Assembly: GCA_037893225.1 (NCBI GenBank) | Contig: JAZGUH010000718.1 | Location: 1 to 64,000, forward strand | Direction of reading: 5' to 3' | DNA from: Hippasteria phrygiana | Lineage: Eukaryota; Echinodermata; Asteroidea; Valvatida; Goniasteridae | Length of the DNA stretch: 64,000 bases | In this document: positions 1 through 10,658 of the stretch, piece after piece | How the letters are laid out: each line of letters starts with the position of its first letter | Position numbering within the stretch: position 1 is the stretch's first letter | Notes under the pieces: model-generated | Told to the model about the DNA's origin: nothing | The model's database searches: none | The model's input: only the letters and a program-made list of their open reading frames with translations | Program-made: the position numbers and the translations under genes

Positions 1-2128
1 GCCAGATCTAAGCTATCCATACATGTCAAAATTACTGAATTTGGTTGATATTTCATGCAATTATGAATGAGTAAAGCAAGTCCATACCCCAGGGAATTTG
101 ACAGGCATGGAGCAATAAATAAAAGGTAATCTGCACACAGATGGTGGCCGGGAAGAAAAAAAACATTGCGAGGTTTGAATTTTCTCCACAAGTGTTAACT
201 CTAAGAAGCCGCCGATAATTGCAACATGTAGCGCCAGATCTAAGCTATCCATACATGTCAACATTACTGAATTTGGTTGATATTTCATGCAATTATGAAT
301 GAGTAAAGCAAGTCCATACCCCAGGGAATTTGACAGGCATGGAGCAATAAATAAAAGGTAATCTGCACACAGATGTTGGCCGGAAAGAAAATAAACATTG
401 CGAGGTTTGAATTTTCTCCACAAGTGTTAACTCTAAGAAGCCGCCGATAATTGCAACATGTAGCGCCAGATCTAAGCTATCCATACATGTCAAAATTACT
501 GAATTTGGTTGATATTTCATGCAATTATGAATGAGTAAAGCAAGTCCATACCCCAGGGAATTTGACAGGCATGGAGCAATAAATAAAAGGTAATCTGCAC
601 ACAGATGTTGGCCGGGAAGAAAATAAACATTGCGAGGTTTGAATTTTCTCACAAGTGTTAACTCTAAGAAGCCGCCGATAATTGCAACATGTAGCGCCAG
701 ATCTAAGCTATCCATACATGTCAAAATTACTGAATTTGGTTGATATTTCATGCAATTATGAATGAGTAAAGCAAGTCATACCCTAGGGAATTTGACAGGC
801 ATGGAGCAATAAATAGAAGGTAATATTGTACACAGATGTTGGCCGGGAAGAAAATAAACATTGCGAGGTTTGAATTTTCTCCACAAGTGTTAACTCTAAG
901 AAGCCGCCGATAATTGCAACATGTAGCGCCAGATCTAAGCTATCCATACATGTCAAAATTACTGAATTTGGTTGATATTTCATGCAATTATGAATGAGTA
1001 AAGCAAGTCCATACCCCAGGGAATTTGACATGCATAGAGCAATAAATAGACGGTAACATGTACACAGATGTTGGCCGCGAAAGAAAATAAACATTGCGAG
1101 GTTTGAATTTTCTCCACAAGTTTTAACTCTAAGAAGCCGCCGATAATTGCAACATGTAGCGCCAGATCTAAGCTATCCATACATGTCAAAATTACTGAAT
1201 TTGGTTGATATTTCATGCAATTATGAATGAGTAAAGCAAGTCATACCCCAGGGAATTTGACAGGCATGGGGCAATAAATAAAAGGTAATCTGCACACAGA
1301 TGTTGGCCGGAAAGAAAATAAACATTGCGAGGTTTGAATTTTCTCCACAAGTGTTAACTCTAAGAAGCCGCCGATATTGCAACATGTAGCGCCAGATCTA
1401 AGCTATCCATACATGTCAAAATTACTGAATTTGGTTGATATTTCATGCAATTATGAATGAGTAAAGCAAGTCCATACCCCAGGGATTTTGACAGGCATGG
1501 AGCAATAAATAGGAGGTAATCTGCACACAGATGGTGGCCAGGAAGAAAATAAACATTGCGAGGTTTGAATTTCTCCACAAGTGTTAACTCTAAGAAGCCG
1601 CCGATAATTGCAACATGTAGCGCCAGATCTAAGCTATCCATACATGTCAACATTACTGAATTTGGTTGATATTTCATGCAATTATGAATGAGTAAAGCAT
1701 GTCCATACCCCAGGGAATTTGACAGCATGGAGCAATAAATAAAAGGTAATCTGCACACAGATGTTGGCCGGAAAAGAAAATAAACATTGCGAGGTTTGAA
1801 TTTTCTCCACAAGTGTTAACTCTAAGAAGCCGCCGATAATTGCAACATGTAGCGCCAGATCTAAGCTATCCATACATGTCAAAATTACTGAATTTGGTTG
1901 ATATTTCATGCAATTATGAATGAGTAAAGCAAGTCCATACCCCAGGGAATTTGACAGGCATGGAGCAATAAATAAAAGGTAATCTGCACACAGATGGTGG
2001 CCGGGAAGAAAATAAACATTGCGAGGTTTTGAATTTTCTCCACAAGTGTTAACTCTAAGAAGCCGCCGATAATTGCAACATGTAGCGCCAGATCTAAGCT
2101 ATCCATACATGTCAAAATTACTGAATTT
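1..2128. repeat. Left segment of the array with many one-base indels
   Basis: The monomer order here (B', F-like, E-like, C, T, A) matches that at 2.1-3.5 kb, so it is part of the same HOR. It nevertheless contains about nine one-base indels that are absent from the other copies: a lost c near 650, an extra t near 826, an extra c near 1,078, a lost a near 1,375, a lost t near 1,570, a lost g near 1,725, an extra a near 1,774, an extra t near 2,030 and an extra t near 2,128. Position 159-160 also reads as a long a-run. Only one comparable indel (55,837) was found in the other 61.9 kb. Low-accuracy sequence near a contig or patch edge would explain this; real decay is the alternative. Confidence 0.85.
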
Positions 2129-2550
2129 TGGTTGATATTTCATGCAATTATGAATGAGTAAAGCAAGTCATACCCTAGGGAATTTGACAGGCATGGAGCA
2201 ATAAATAGAAGGTAATATGTACACAGATGTTGGCCGGGAAGAAAATAAACATTGCGAGGTTTGAATTTTCTCCACAAGTGTTAACTCTAAGAAGCCGCCG
2301 ATAATTGCAACATGTAGCGCCAGATCTAAGCTATCCATACATGTCAAAATTACTGAATTTGGTTGATATTTCATGCAATTATGAATGAGTAAAGCAAGTC
2401 CATACCCCAGGGAATTTGACATGCATAGAGCAATAAATAGACGGTAACATGTACACAGATGTTGGCCGGAAAGAAAATAAACATTGCGAGGTTTGAATTT
2501 TCTCCACAAGTTTTAACTCTAAGAAGCCGCCGATAATTGCAACATGTAGC

Positions 2551-2781
2551 GCCAGATCTAAGCTATCCATACATGTCAAAATTACTGAATTTGGTTGATA
2601 TTTCATGCAATTATGAATGAGTAAAGCAAGTCATACCCCAGGGAATTTGACAGGCATGGGGCAATAAATAGAAGGTAATATGCACACAGATGTTGGCCGG
2701 AAAGAAAATAAACATTGCGAGGTTTGAATTTTCTCCACAAGTTTTAACTCTAAGAAGCCGCCGATAATTGCAACATGTAGC
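2551..2781 (+). repeat. Exemplar monomer type E (231 bp, gggg form)
   Basis: Type E shares the one-base deletion at register 82-83 with B but keeps c at site 90 (ccccaggg) and reads gcatgggg at about register 105-111. Downstream it has agaagg, taatatgc, gttgg, ccggaaag and usually agtttt. It fills the same place in its hexamer as B does in the other one. A subform with agttaatatg is found only at 38,133 and 53,664. Confidence 0.95.
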
Positions 2782-3013
2782 GCCAGATCTAAGCTATCCA
2801 TACATGTCAAAATTACTGAATTTGGTTGATATTTCATGCAATTATGAATGAGTAAAGCAAGTCCATACCCCAGGGATTTTGACAGGCATGGAGCAATAAA
2901 TAGGAGGTAATCTGCACACAGATGGTGGCCAGGAAGAAAATAAACATTGCGAGGTTTGAATTTTCTCCACAAGTGTTAACTCTAAGAAGCCGCCGATAAT
3001 TGCAACATGTAGC

Positions 3014-3245
3014 GCCAGATCTAAGCTATCCATACATGTCAACATTACTGAATTTGGTTGATATTTCATGCAATTATGAATGAGTAAAGCAAGTCCATAC
3101 CCCAGGGAATTTGACAGGCATGGAGCAATAAATAAAAGGTAATCTGCACACAGATGTTGGCCGGAAAGAAAATAAACATTGCGAGGTTTGAATTTTCTCC
3201 ACAAGTGTTAACTCTAAGAAGCCGCCGATAATTGCAACATGTAGC
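3014..3245 (+). repeat. Exemplar monomer type Tc (232 bp)
   Basis: Type T resembles A through register 140 (aaaagg, taatctgc) but then has gttgg and ccggaaag at 143-155, as in types B, D and E. In this exemplar register 28 is c (caacatt). It looks like an A/B-type mosaic with a switch between register 134 and 144. It is the fifth member of the hexamer [B C Ac C Tc A] and is otherwise uncommon. Confidence 0.92.
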
Positions 3246-3477
3246 GCCAGATCTAAGCTATCCATACATGTCAAAATTACTGAATTTGGTTGATATTTCA
3301 TGCAATTATGAATGAGTAAAGCAAGTCCATACCCCAGGGAATTTGACAGGCATGGAGCAATAAATAAAAGGTAATCTGCACACAGATGGTGGCCGGGAAG
3401 AAAATAAACATTGCGAGGTTTGAATTTTCTCCACAAGTGTTAACTCTAAGAAGCCGCCGATAATTGCAACATGTAGC
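3246..3477 (+). repeat. Exemplar monomer type A (232 bp, commonest form)
   Basis: Type A is the reference form. Its diagnostic states are cc at register 82-83, gggaatt at 92-98, aggcatgg at 103-110, aaaagg at 121-126, taatctgc at 127-134, ggtgg at 143-147, ccgggaag at 148-155 and agtgtt at 191-196. It carries one BglII site (agatct, register 5-10), two acatgt palindromes (21-26 and 224-229) and two aataaa hexamers (114-119 and 158-163). A subform, Ac, has caacatt instead of caaaatt around register 28 (example 4,636-4,867). A form called A' has ccaggaag at 148-155 and is found next to C'. Confidence 0.95.
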
Positions 3478-3708
3478 GCCAGATCTAAGCTATCCATACA
3501 TGTCAAAATTACTGAATTTGGTTGATATTTCATGCAATTATGAATGAGTAAAGCAAGTCATACCCTAGGGAATTTGACAGGCATGGAGCAATAAATAGAA
3601 GGTAATATGCACACAGATGTTGGCCGGAAAGAAAATAAACATTGCGAGGTTTGAATTTTCTCCACAAGTTTTAACTCTAAGAAGCCGCCGATAATTGCAA
3701 CATGTAGC
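3478..3708 (+). repeat. Exemplar monomer type B (231 bp, ccctaggg form)
   Basis: Type B lacks one c at register 82-83, so it reads gtcatacc, and it has t at site 90. The t creates the 8-base palindrome ccctaggg with an AvrII site. Downstream states are agaagg, taatatgc, gttgg, ccggaaag and agtttt. B is the single 231-bp member of the 1,391-bp hexamer seen between 39 and 60 kb. A variant B' with tatgtac, ccgggaag and agtgtt occurs at about 2,087, 5,332, 43,341 and 50,527. Confidence 0.95.
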
Positions 3709-4403
3709 GCCAGATCTAAGCTATCCATACATGTCAAAATTACTGAATTTGGTTGATATTTCATGCAATTATGAATGAGTAAAGCAAGTCCATACCCCAG
3801 GGATTTTGACAGGCATGGAGCAATAAATAGGAGGTAATCTGCACACAGATGGTGGCCAGGAAGAATATAAACATTGCGAGGTTTGAATTTTCTCCACAAG
3901 TGTTAACTCTAAGAAGCCGCCGATAATTGCAACATGTAGCGCCAGATCTAAGCTATCCATACATGTCAAAATTACTGAATTTGGTTGATATTTCATGCAA
4001 TTATGAATGAGTAAAGCAAGTCCATACCCCAGGGAATTTGACAGGCATGGAGCAATAAATAAAAGGTAATCTGCACACAGATGGTGGCCGGGAAGAAAAT
4101 AAACATTGCGAGGTTTGAATTTTCTCCACAAGTGTTAACTCTAAGAAGCCGCCGATAATTGCAACATGTAGCGCCAGATCTAAGCTATCCATACATGTCA
4201 AAATTACTGAATTTGGTTGATATTTCATGCAATTATGAATGAGTAAAGCAAGTCATACCCTAGGGAATTTGACAGGCATGGAGCAATAAATAGAAGGTAA
4301 TATGCACACAGATGTTGGCCGGAAAGAAAATAAACATTGCGAGGTTTGAATTTTCTCCACAAGTTTTAACTCTAAGAAGCCGCCGATAATTGCAACATGT
4401 AGC

Positions 4404-4635
4404 GCCAGATCTAAGCTATCCATACATGTCAAAATTACTGAATTTGGTTGATATTTCATGCAATTATGAATGAGTAAAGCAAGTCCATACCCCAGGGATT
4501 TTGACAGGCATGGAGCAATAAATAGGAGGTAATCTGCACACAGATGGTGGCCAGGAAGAAAATAAACATTGCGAGGTTTGAATTTTCTCCACAAGTGTTA
4601 ACTCTAAGAAGCCGCCGATAATTGCAACATGTAGC
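4404..4635 (+). repeat. Exemplar monomer type C (232 bp, gggatttt form)
   Basis: Type C is recognised by gggatttt at register 92-99, aggagg at 121-126 and ccaggaag at 148-155. The last change replaces the ccgg of type A, so one CpG (149-150) becomes CpA. A C monomer is usually followed by a monomer with caacatt at register 28, so the two diagnostic states travel together across the monomer boundary. A subform with aatataaac in place of aaaataaac is found only at 3,866, 7,110, 8,036 and 9,657. Another subform has ggaacaata in place of ggagcaata, at seven positions from 12,856 to 33,714. Confidence 0.95.
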
Positions 4636-5372
4636 GCCAGATCTAAGCTATCCATACATGTCAACATTACTGAATTTGGTTGATATTTCATGCAATTATG
4701 AATGAGTAAAGCAAGTCCATACCCCAGGGAATTTGACAGGCATGGAGCAATAAATAAAAGGTAATCTGCACACAGATGGTGGCCGGGAAGAAAATAAACA
4801 TTGCGAGGTTTGAATTTTCTCCACAAGTGTTAACTCTAAGAAGCCGCCGATAATTGCAACATGTAGCGCCAGATCTAAGCTATCCATACATGTCAAAATT
4901 ACTGAATTTGGTTGATATTTCATGCAATTATGAATGAGTAAAGCAAGTCCATACCCCAGGGAATTTGACATGCATGGAGCAATAAATAAAAGGTAATCTG
5001 CACACAGATGGTGGCCGGGAAGAAAATAAACATTGCGAGGTTTGAATTTTCTCCACAAGTGTTAACTCTAAGAAGCCGCCGATAATTGCAACATGTAGCG
5101 CCAGATCTAAGCTATCCATACATGTCAAAATTACTGAATTTGGTTGATATTTCATGCAATTATGAATGAGTAAAGCAAGTCCATACCCCAGGGAATTTGA
5201 CATGCATGGAGCAATAAATAGACGGTAACATGTACACAGATGTTGGCCGGGAAGAAAATAAACATTGCGAGGTTTGAATTTTCTCCACAAGTGTTAACTC
5301 TAAGAAGCCGCCGATAATTGCAACATGTAGCGCCAGATCTAAGCTATCCATACATGTCAAAATTACTGAATT

Positions 5373-7728
5373 TGGTTGATATTTCATGCAATTATGAATG
5401 AGTAAAGCAAGTCATACCCTAGGGAATTTGACAGGCATGGAGCAATAAATAGAAGGTAATATGTACACAGATGTTGGCCGGGAAGAAAATAAACATTGCG
5501 AGGTTTGAATTTTCTCCACAAGTGTTAACTCTAAGAAGCCGCCGATAATTGCAACATGTAGCGCCAGATCTAAGCTATCCATACATGTCAAAATTACTGA
5601 ATTTGGTTGATATTTCATGCAATTATGAATGAGTAAAGCAAGTCCATACCCCAGGGAATTTGACATGCATAGAGCAATAAATAGACGGTAACATGTACAC
5701 AGATGTTGGCCGGAAAGAAAATAAACATTGCGAGGTTTGAATTTTCTCCACAAGTTTTAACTCTAAGAAGCCGCCGATAATTGCAACATGTAGCGCCAGA
5801 TCTAAGCTATCCATACATGTCAAAATTACTGAATTTGGTTGATATTTCATGCAATTATGAATGAGTAAAGCAAGTCATACCCCAGGGAATTTGACAGGCA
5901 TGGGGCAATAAATAGAAGGTAATATGCACACAGATGTTGGCCGGAAAGAAAATAAACATTGCGAGGTTTGAATTTTCTCCACAAGTTTTAACTCTAAGAA
6001 GCCGCCGATAATTGCAACATGTAGCGCCAGATCTAAGCTATCCATACATGTCAAAATTACTGAATTTGGTTGATATTTCATGCAATTATGAATGAGTAAA
6101 GCAAGTCCATACCCCAGGGATTTTGACAGGCATGGAGCAATAAATAGGAGGTAATCTGCACACAGATGGTGGCCAGGAAGAAAATAAACATTGCGAGGTT
6201 TGAATTTTCTCCACAAGTGTTAACTCTAAGAAGCCGCCGATAATTGCAACATGTAGCGCCAGATCTAAGCTATCCATACATGTCAACATTACTGAATTTG
6301 GTTGATATTTCATGCAATTATGAATGAGTAAAGCAAGTCCATACCCCAGGGAATTTGACAGGCATGGAGCAATAAATAAAAGGTAATCTGCACACAGATG
6401 TTGGCCGGAAAGAAAATAAACATTGCGAGGTTTGAATTTTCTCCACAAGTGTTAACTCTAAGAAGCCGCCGATAATTGCAACATGTAGCGCCAGATCTAA
6501 GCTATCCATACATGTCAAAATTACTGAATTTGGTTGATATTTCATGCAATTATGAATGAGTAAAGCAAGTCCATACCCCAGGGAATTTGACAGGCATGGA
6601 GCAATAAATAAAAGGTAATCTGCACACAGATGGTGGCCGGGAAGAAAATAAACATTGCGAGGTTTGAATTTTCTCCACAAGTGTTAACTCTAAGAAGCCG
6701 CCGATAATTGCAACATGTAGCGCCAGATCTAAGCTATCCATACATGTCAAAATTACTGAATTTGGTTGATATTTCATGCAATTATGAATGAGTAAAGCAA
6801 GTCATACCCTAGGGAATTTGACAGGCATGGAGCAATAAATAGAAGGTAATATGCACACAGATGTTGGCCGGAAAGAAAATAAACATTGCGAGGTTTGAAT
6901 TTTCTCCACAAGTTTTAACTCTAAGAAGCCGCCGATAATTGCAACATGTAGCGCCAGATCTAAGCTATCCATACATGTCAAAATTACTGAATTTGGTTGA
7001 TATTTCATGCAATTATGAATGAGTAAAGCAAGTCCATACCCCAGGGATTTTGACAGGCATGGAGCAATAAATAGGAGGTAATCTGCACACAGATGGTGGC
7101 CAGGAAGAATATAAACATTGCGAGGTTTGAATTTTCTCCACAAGTGTTAACTCTAAGAAGCCGCCGATAATTGCAACATGTAGCGCCAGATCTAAGCTAT
7201 CCATACATGTCAAAATTACTGAATTTGGTTGATATTTCATGCAATTATGAATGAGTAAAGCAAGTCCATACCCCAGGGAATTTGACAGGCATGGAGCAAT
7301 AAATAAAAGGTAATCTGCACACAGATGGTGGCCGGGAAGAAAATAAACATTGCGAGGTTTGAATTTTCTCCACAAGTGTTAACTCTAAGAAGCCGCCGAT
7401 AATTGCAACATGTAGCGCCAGATCTAAGCTATCCATACATGTCAAAATTACTGAATTTGGTTGATATTTCATGCAATTATGAATGAGTAAAGCAAGTCAT
7501 ACCCTAGGGAATTTGACAGGCATGGAGCAATAAATAGAAGGTAATATGCACACAGATGTTGGCCGGAAAGAAAATAAACATTGCGAGGTTTGAATTTTCT
7601 CCACAAGTTTTAACTCTAAGAAGCCGCCGATAATTGCAACATGTAGCGCCAGATCTAAGCTATCCATACATGTCAAAATTACTGAATTTGGTTGATATTT
7701 CATGCAATTATGAATGAGTAAAGCAAGT
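5373..7728. repeat. Segmental copy 2 of the 14-monomer-offset pair
   Basis: Copy of 2,129-4,484 at an offset of 3,244 bp, sharing the marker at 7,110. The intervening monomers (4,404-5,331) include two hybrids not seen elsewhere: 4,868-5,099 combines acatgcatgg with aaaagg and ccgggaag, and 5,100-5,331 is a D with ccgggaag. The unit therefore is 14 monomers long, present about 1.7 times. Confidence 0.85.
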
Positions 7729-9268
7729 CATACCCTAGGGAATTTGACAGGCATGGAGCAATAAATAGAAGGTAATATGCACACAGATGTTGGCCGGAAA
7801 GAAAATAAACATTGCGAGGTTTGAATTTTCTCCACAAGTTTTAACTCTAAGAAGCCGCCGATAATTGCAACATGTAGCGCCAGATCTAAGCTATCCATAC
7901 ATGTCAAAATTACTGAATTTGGTTGATATTTCATGCAATTATGAATGAGTAAAGCAAGTCCATACCCCAGGGATTTTGACAGGCATGGAGCAATAAATAG
8001 GAGGTAATCTGCACACAGATGGTGGCCAGGAAGAATATAAACATTGCGAGGTTTGAATTTTCTCCACAAGTGTTAACTCTAAGAAGCCGCCGATAATTGC
8101 AACATGTAGCGCCAGATCTAAGCTATCCATACATGTCAAAATTACTGAATTTGGTTGATATTTCATGCAATTATGAATGAGTAAAGCAAGTCCATACCCC
8201 AGGGAATTTGACAGGCATGGAGCAATAAATAAAAGGTAATCTGCACACAGATGGTGGCCGGGAAGAAAATAAACATTGCGAGGTTTGAATTTTCTCCACA
8301 AGTGTTAACTCTAAGAAGCCGCCGATAATTGCAACATGTAGCGCCAGATCTAAGCTATCCATACATGTCAAAATTACTGAATTTGGTTGATATTTCATGC
8401 AATTATGAATGAGTAAAGCAAGTCATACCCTAGGGAATTTGACAGGCATGGAGCAATAAATAGAAGGTAATATGCACACAGATGTTGGCCGGAAAGAAAA
8501 TAAACATTGCGAGGTTTGAATTTTCTCCACAAGTTTTAACTCTAAGAAGCCGCCGATAATTGCAACATGTAGCGCCAGATCTAAGCTATCCATACATGTC
8601 AAAATTACTGAATTTGGTTGATATTTCATGCAATTATGAATGAGTAAAGCAAGTCCATACCCCAGGGATTTTGACAGGCATGGAGCAATAAATAGGAGGT
8701 AATCTGCACACAGATGGTGGCCAGGAAGAAAATAAACATTGCGAGGTTTGAATTTTCTCCACAAGTGTTAACTCTAAGAAGCCGCCGATAATTGCAACAT
8801 GTAGCGCCAGATCTAAGCTATCCATACATGTCAACATTACTGAATTTGGTTGATATTTCATGCAATTATGAATGAGTAAAGCAAGTCCATACCCCAGGGA
8901 ATTTGACAGGCATGGAGCAATAAATAAAAGGTAATCTGCACACAGATGGTGGCCGGGAAGAAAATAAACATTGCGAGGTTTGAATTTTCTCCACAAGTGT
9001 TAACTCTAAGAAGCCGCCGATAATTGCAACATGTAGCGCCAGATCTAAGCTATCCATACATGTCAAAATTACTGAATTTGGTTGATATTTCATGCAATTA
9101 TGAATGAGTAAAGCAAGTCATACCCTAGGGAATTTGACAGGCATGGAGCAATAAATAGAAGGTAATATGCACACAGATGTTGGCCGGAAAGAAAATAAAC
9201 ATTGCGAGGTTTGAATTTTCTCCACAAGTTTTAACTCTAAGAAGCCGCCGATAATTGCAACATGTAGC
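7648..9268. repeat. 7-mer HOR unit (1,621 bp), copy 1
   Basis: The order is B C* A B C Ac B, with two 231-bp monomers. C* carries aatataaac at 8,036. The unit is followed directly by a second copy at 9,269. The same core (B C* A B C Ac) is present at 3,478-4,867, and its first four monomers at 6,722-7,647, so the 7-mer arose inside an older segment. The back-to-back B monomers at 7,417/7,648 and 9,038/9,269 mark the unit joints. Confidence 0.88.
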
Positions 9269-10658
9269 GCCAGATCTAAGCTATCCATACATGTCAAAAT
9301 TACTGAATTTGGTTGATATTTCATGCAATTATGAATGAGTAAAGCAAGTCATACCCTAGGGAATTTGACAGGCATGGAGCAATAAATAGAAGGTAATATG
9401 CACACAGATGTTGGCCGGAAAGAAAATAAACATTGCGAGGTTTGAATTTTCTCCACAAGTTTTAACTCTAAGAAGCCGCCGATAATTGCAACATGTAGCG
9501 CCAGATCTAAGCTATCCATACATGTCAAAATTACTGAATTTGGTTGATATTTCATGCAATTATGAATGAGTAAAGCAAGTCCATACCCCAGGGATTTTGA
9601 CAGGCATGGAGCAATAAATAGGAGGTAATCTGCACACAGATGGTGGCCAGGAAGAATATAAACATTGCGAGGTTTGAATTTTCTCCACAAGTGTTAACTC
9701 TAAGAAGCCGCCGATAATTGCAACATGTAGCGCCAGATCTAAGCTATCCATACATGTCAAAATTACTGAATTTGGTTGATATTTCATGCAATTATGAATG
9801 AGTAAAGCAAGTCCATACCCCAGGGAATTTGACAGGCATGGAGCAATAAATAAAAGGTAATCTGCACACAGATGGTGGCCGGGAAGAAAATAAACATTGC
9901 GAGGTTTGAATTTTCTCCACAAGTGTTAACTCTAAGAAGCCGCCGATAATTGCAACATGTAGCGCCAGATCTAAGCTATCCATACATGTCAAAATTACTG
10001 AATTTGGTTGATATTTCATGCAATTATGAATGAGTAAAGCAAGTCATACCCTAGGGAATTTGACAGGCATGGAGCAATAAATAGAAGGTAATATGCACAC
10101 AGATGTTGGCCGGAAAGAAAATAAACATTGCGAGGTTTGAATTTTCTCCACAAGTTTTAACTCTAAGAAGCCGCCGATAATTGCAACATGTAGCGCCAGA
10201 TCTAAGCTATCCATACATGTCAAAATTACTGAATTTGGTTGATATTTCATGCAATTATGAATGAGTAAAGCAAGTCCATACCCCAGGGATTTTGACAGGC
10301 ATGGAGCAATAAATAGGAGGTAATCTGCACACAGATGGTGGCCAGGAAGAAAATAAACATTGCGAGGTTTGAATTTTCTCCACAAGTGTTAACTCTAAGA
10401 AGCCGCCGATAATTGCAACATGTAGCGCCAGATCTAAGCTATCCATACATGTCAACATTACTGAATTTGGTTGATATTTCATGCAATTATGAATGAGTAA
10501 AGCAAGTCCATACCCCAGGGAATTTGACAGGCATGGAGCAATAAATAAAAGGTAATCTGCACACAGATGGTGGCCGGGAAGAAAATAAACATTGCGAGGT
10601 TTGAATTTTCTCCACAAGTGTTAACTCTAAGAAGCCGCCGATAATTGCAACATGTAGC
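9269..10658. repeat. 7-mer HOR unit, copy 2 (six of seven monomers)
   Basis: This repeats 7,648-9,037 at an offset of exactly 1,621 bp, with the aatataaac marker at 9,657. The seventh place, a B in copy 1, is occupied here by a D-like monomer (10,659-10,890), so the regular series stops. Confidence 0.88.

Larger units (their letters stand above)
2129..4484. repeat. Segmental copy 1 of a 14-monomer-offset (3,244-bp) pair
   Basis: This stretch (B' F' E C Tc A B C* A B) recurs in the same order 3,244 bp downstream, at 5,373-7,728. The rare aatataaac state at 3,866 is matched at 7,110, exactly at the offset. The copies part company where a C monomer (4,404) is replaced by a B monomer (7,648). 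I saw no substitution between the copies, but did not align them base by base. Confidence 0.85.

Noticed and set aside
150..170. Long a-run in the first monomer as a functional poly(A) tract
   Set aside because: Other copies read aaaataaac here. The run is one substituted base in the indel-rich left segment and is more likely an error or a private change.
3478..3708. Palindromes ccctaggg, acatgt, agatct and atgcat as regulatory operators
   Set aside because: They are short, and several arise from single substitutions between monomer types. They are useful as restriction markers, but nothing in the sequence supports a regulatory role.
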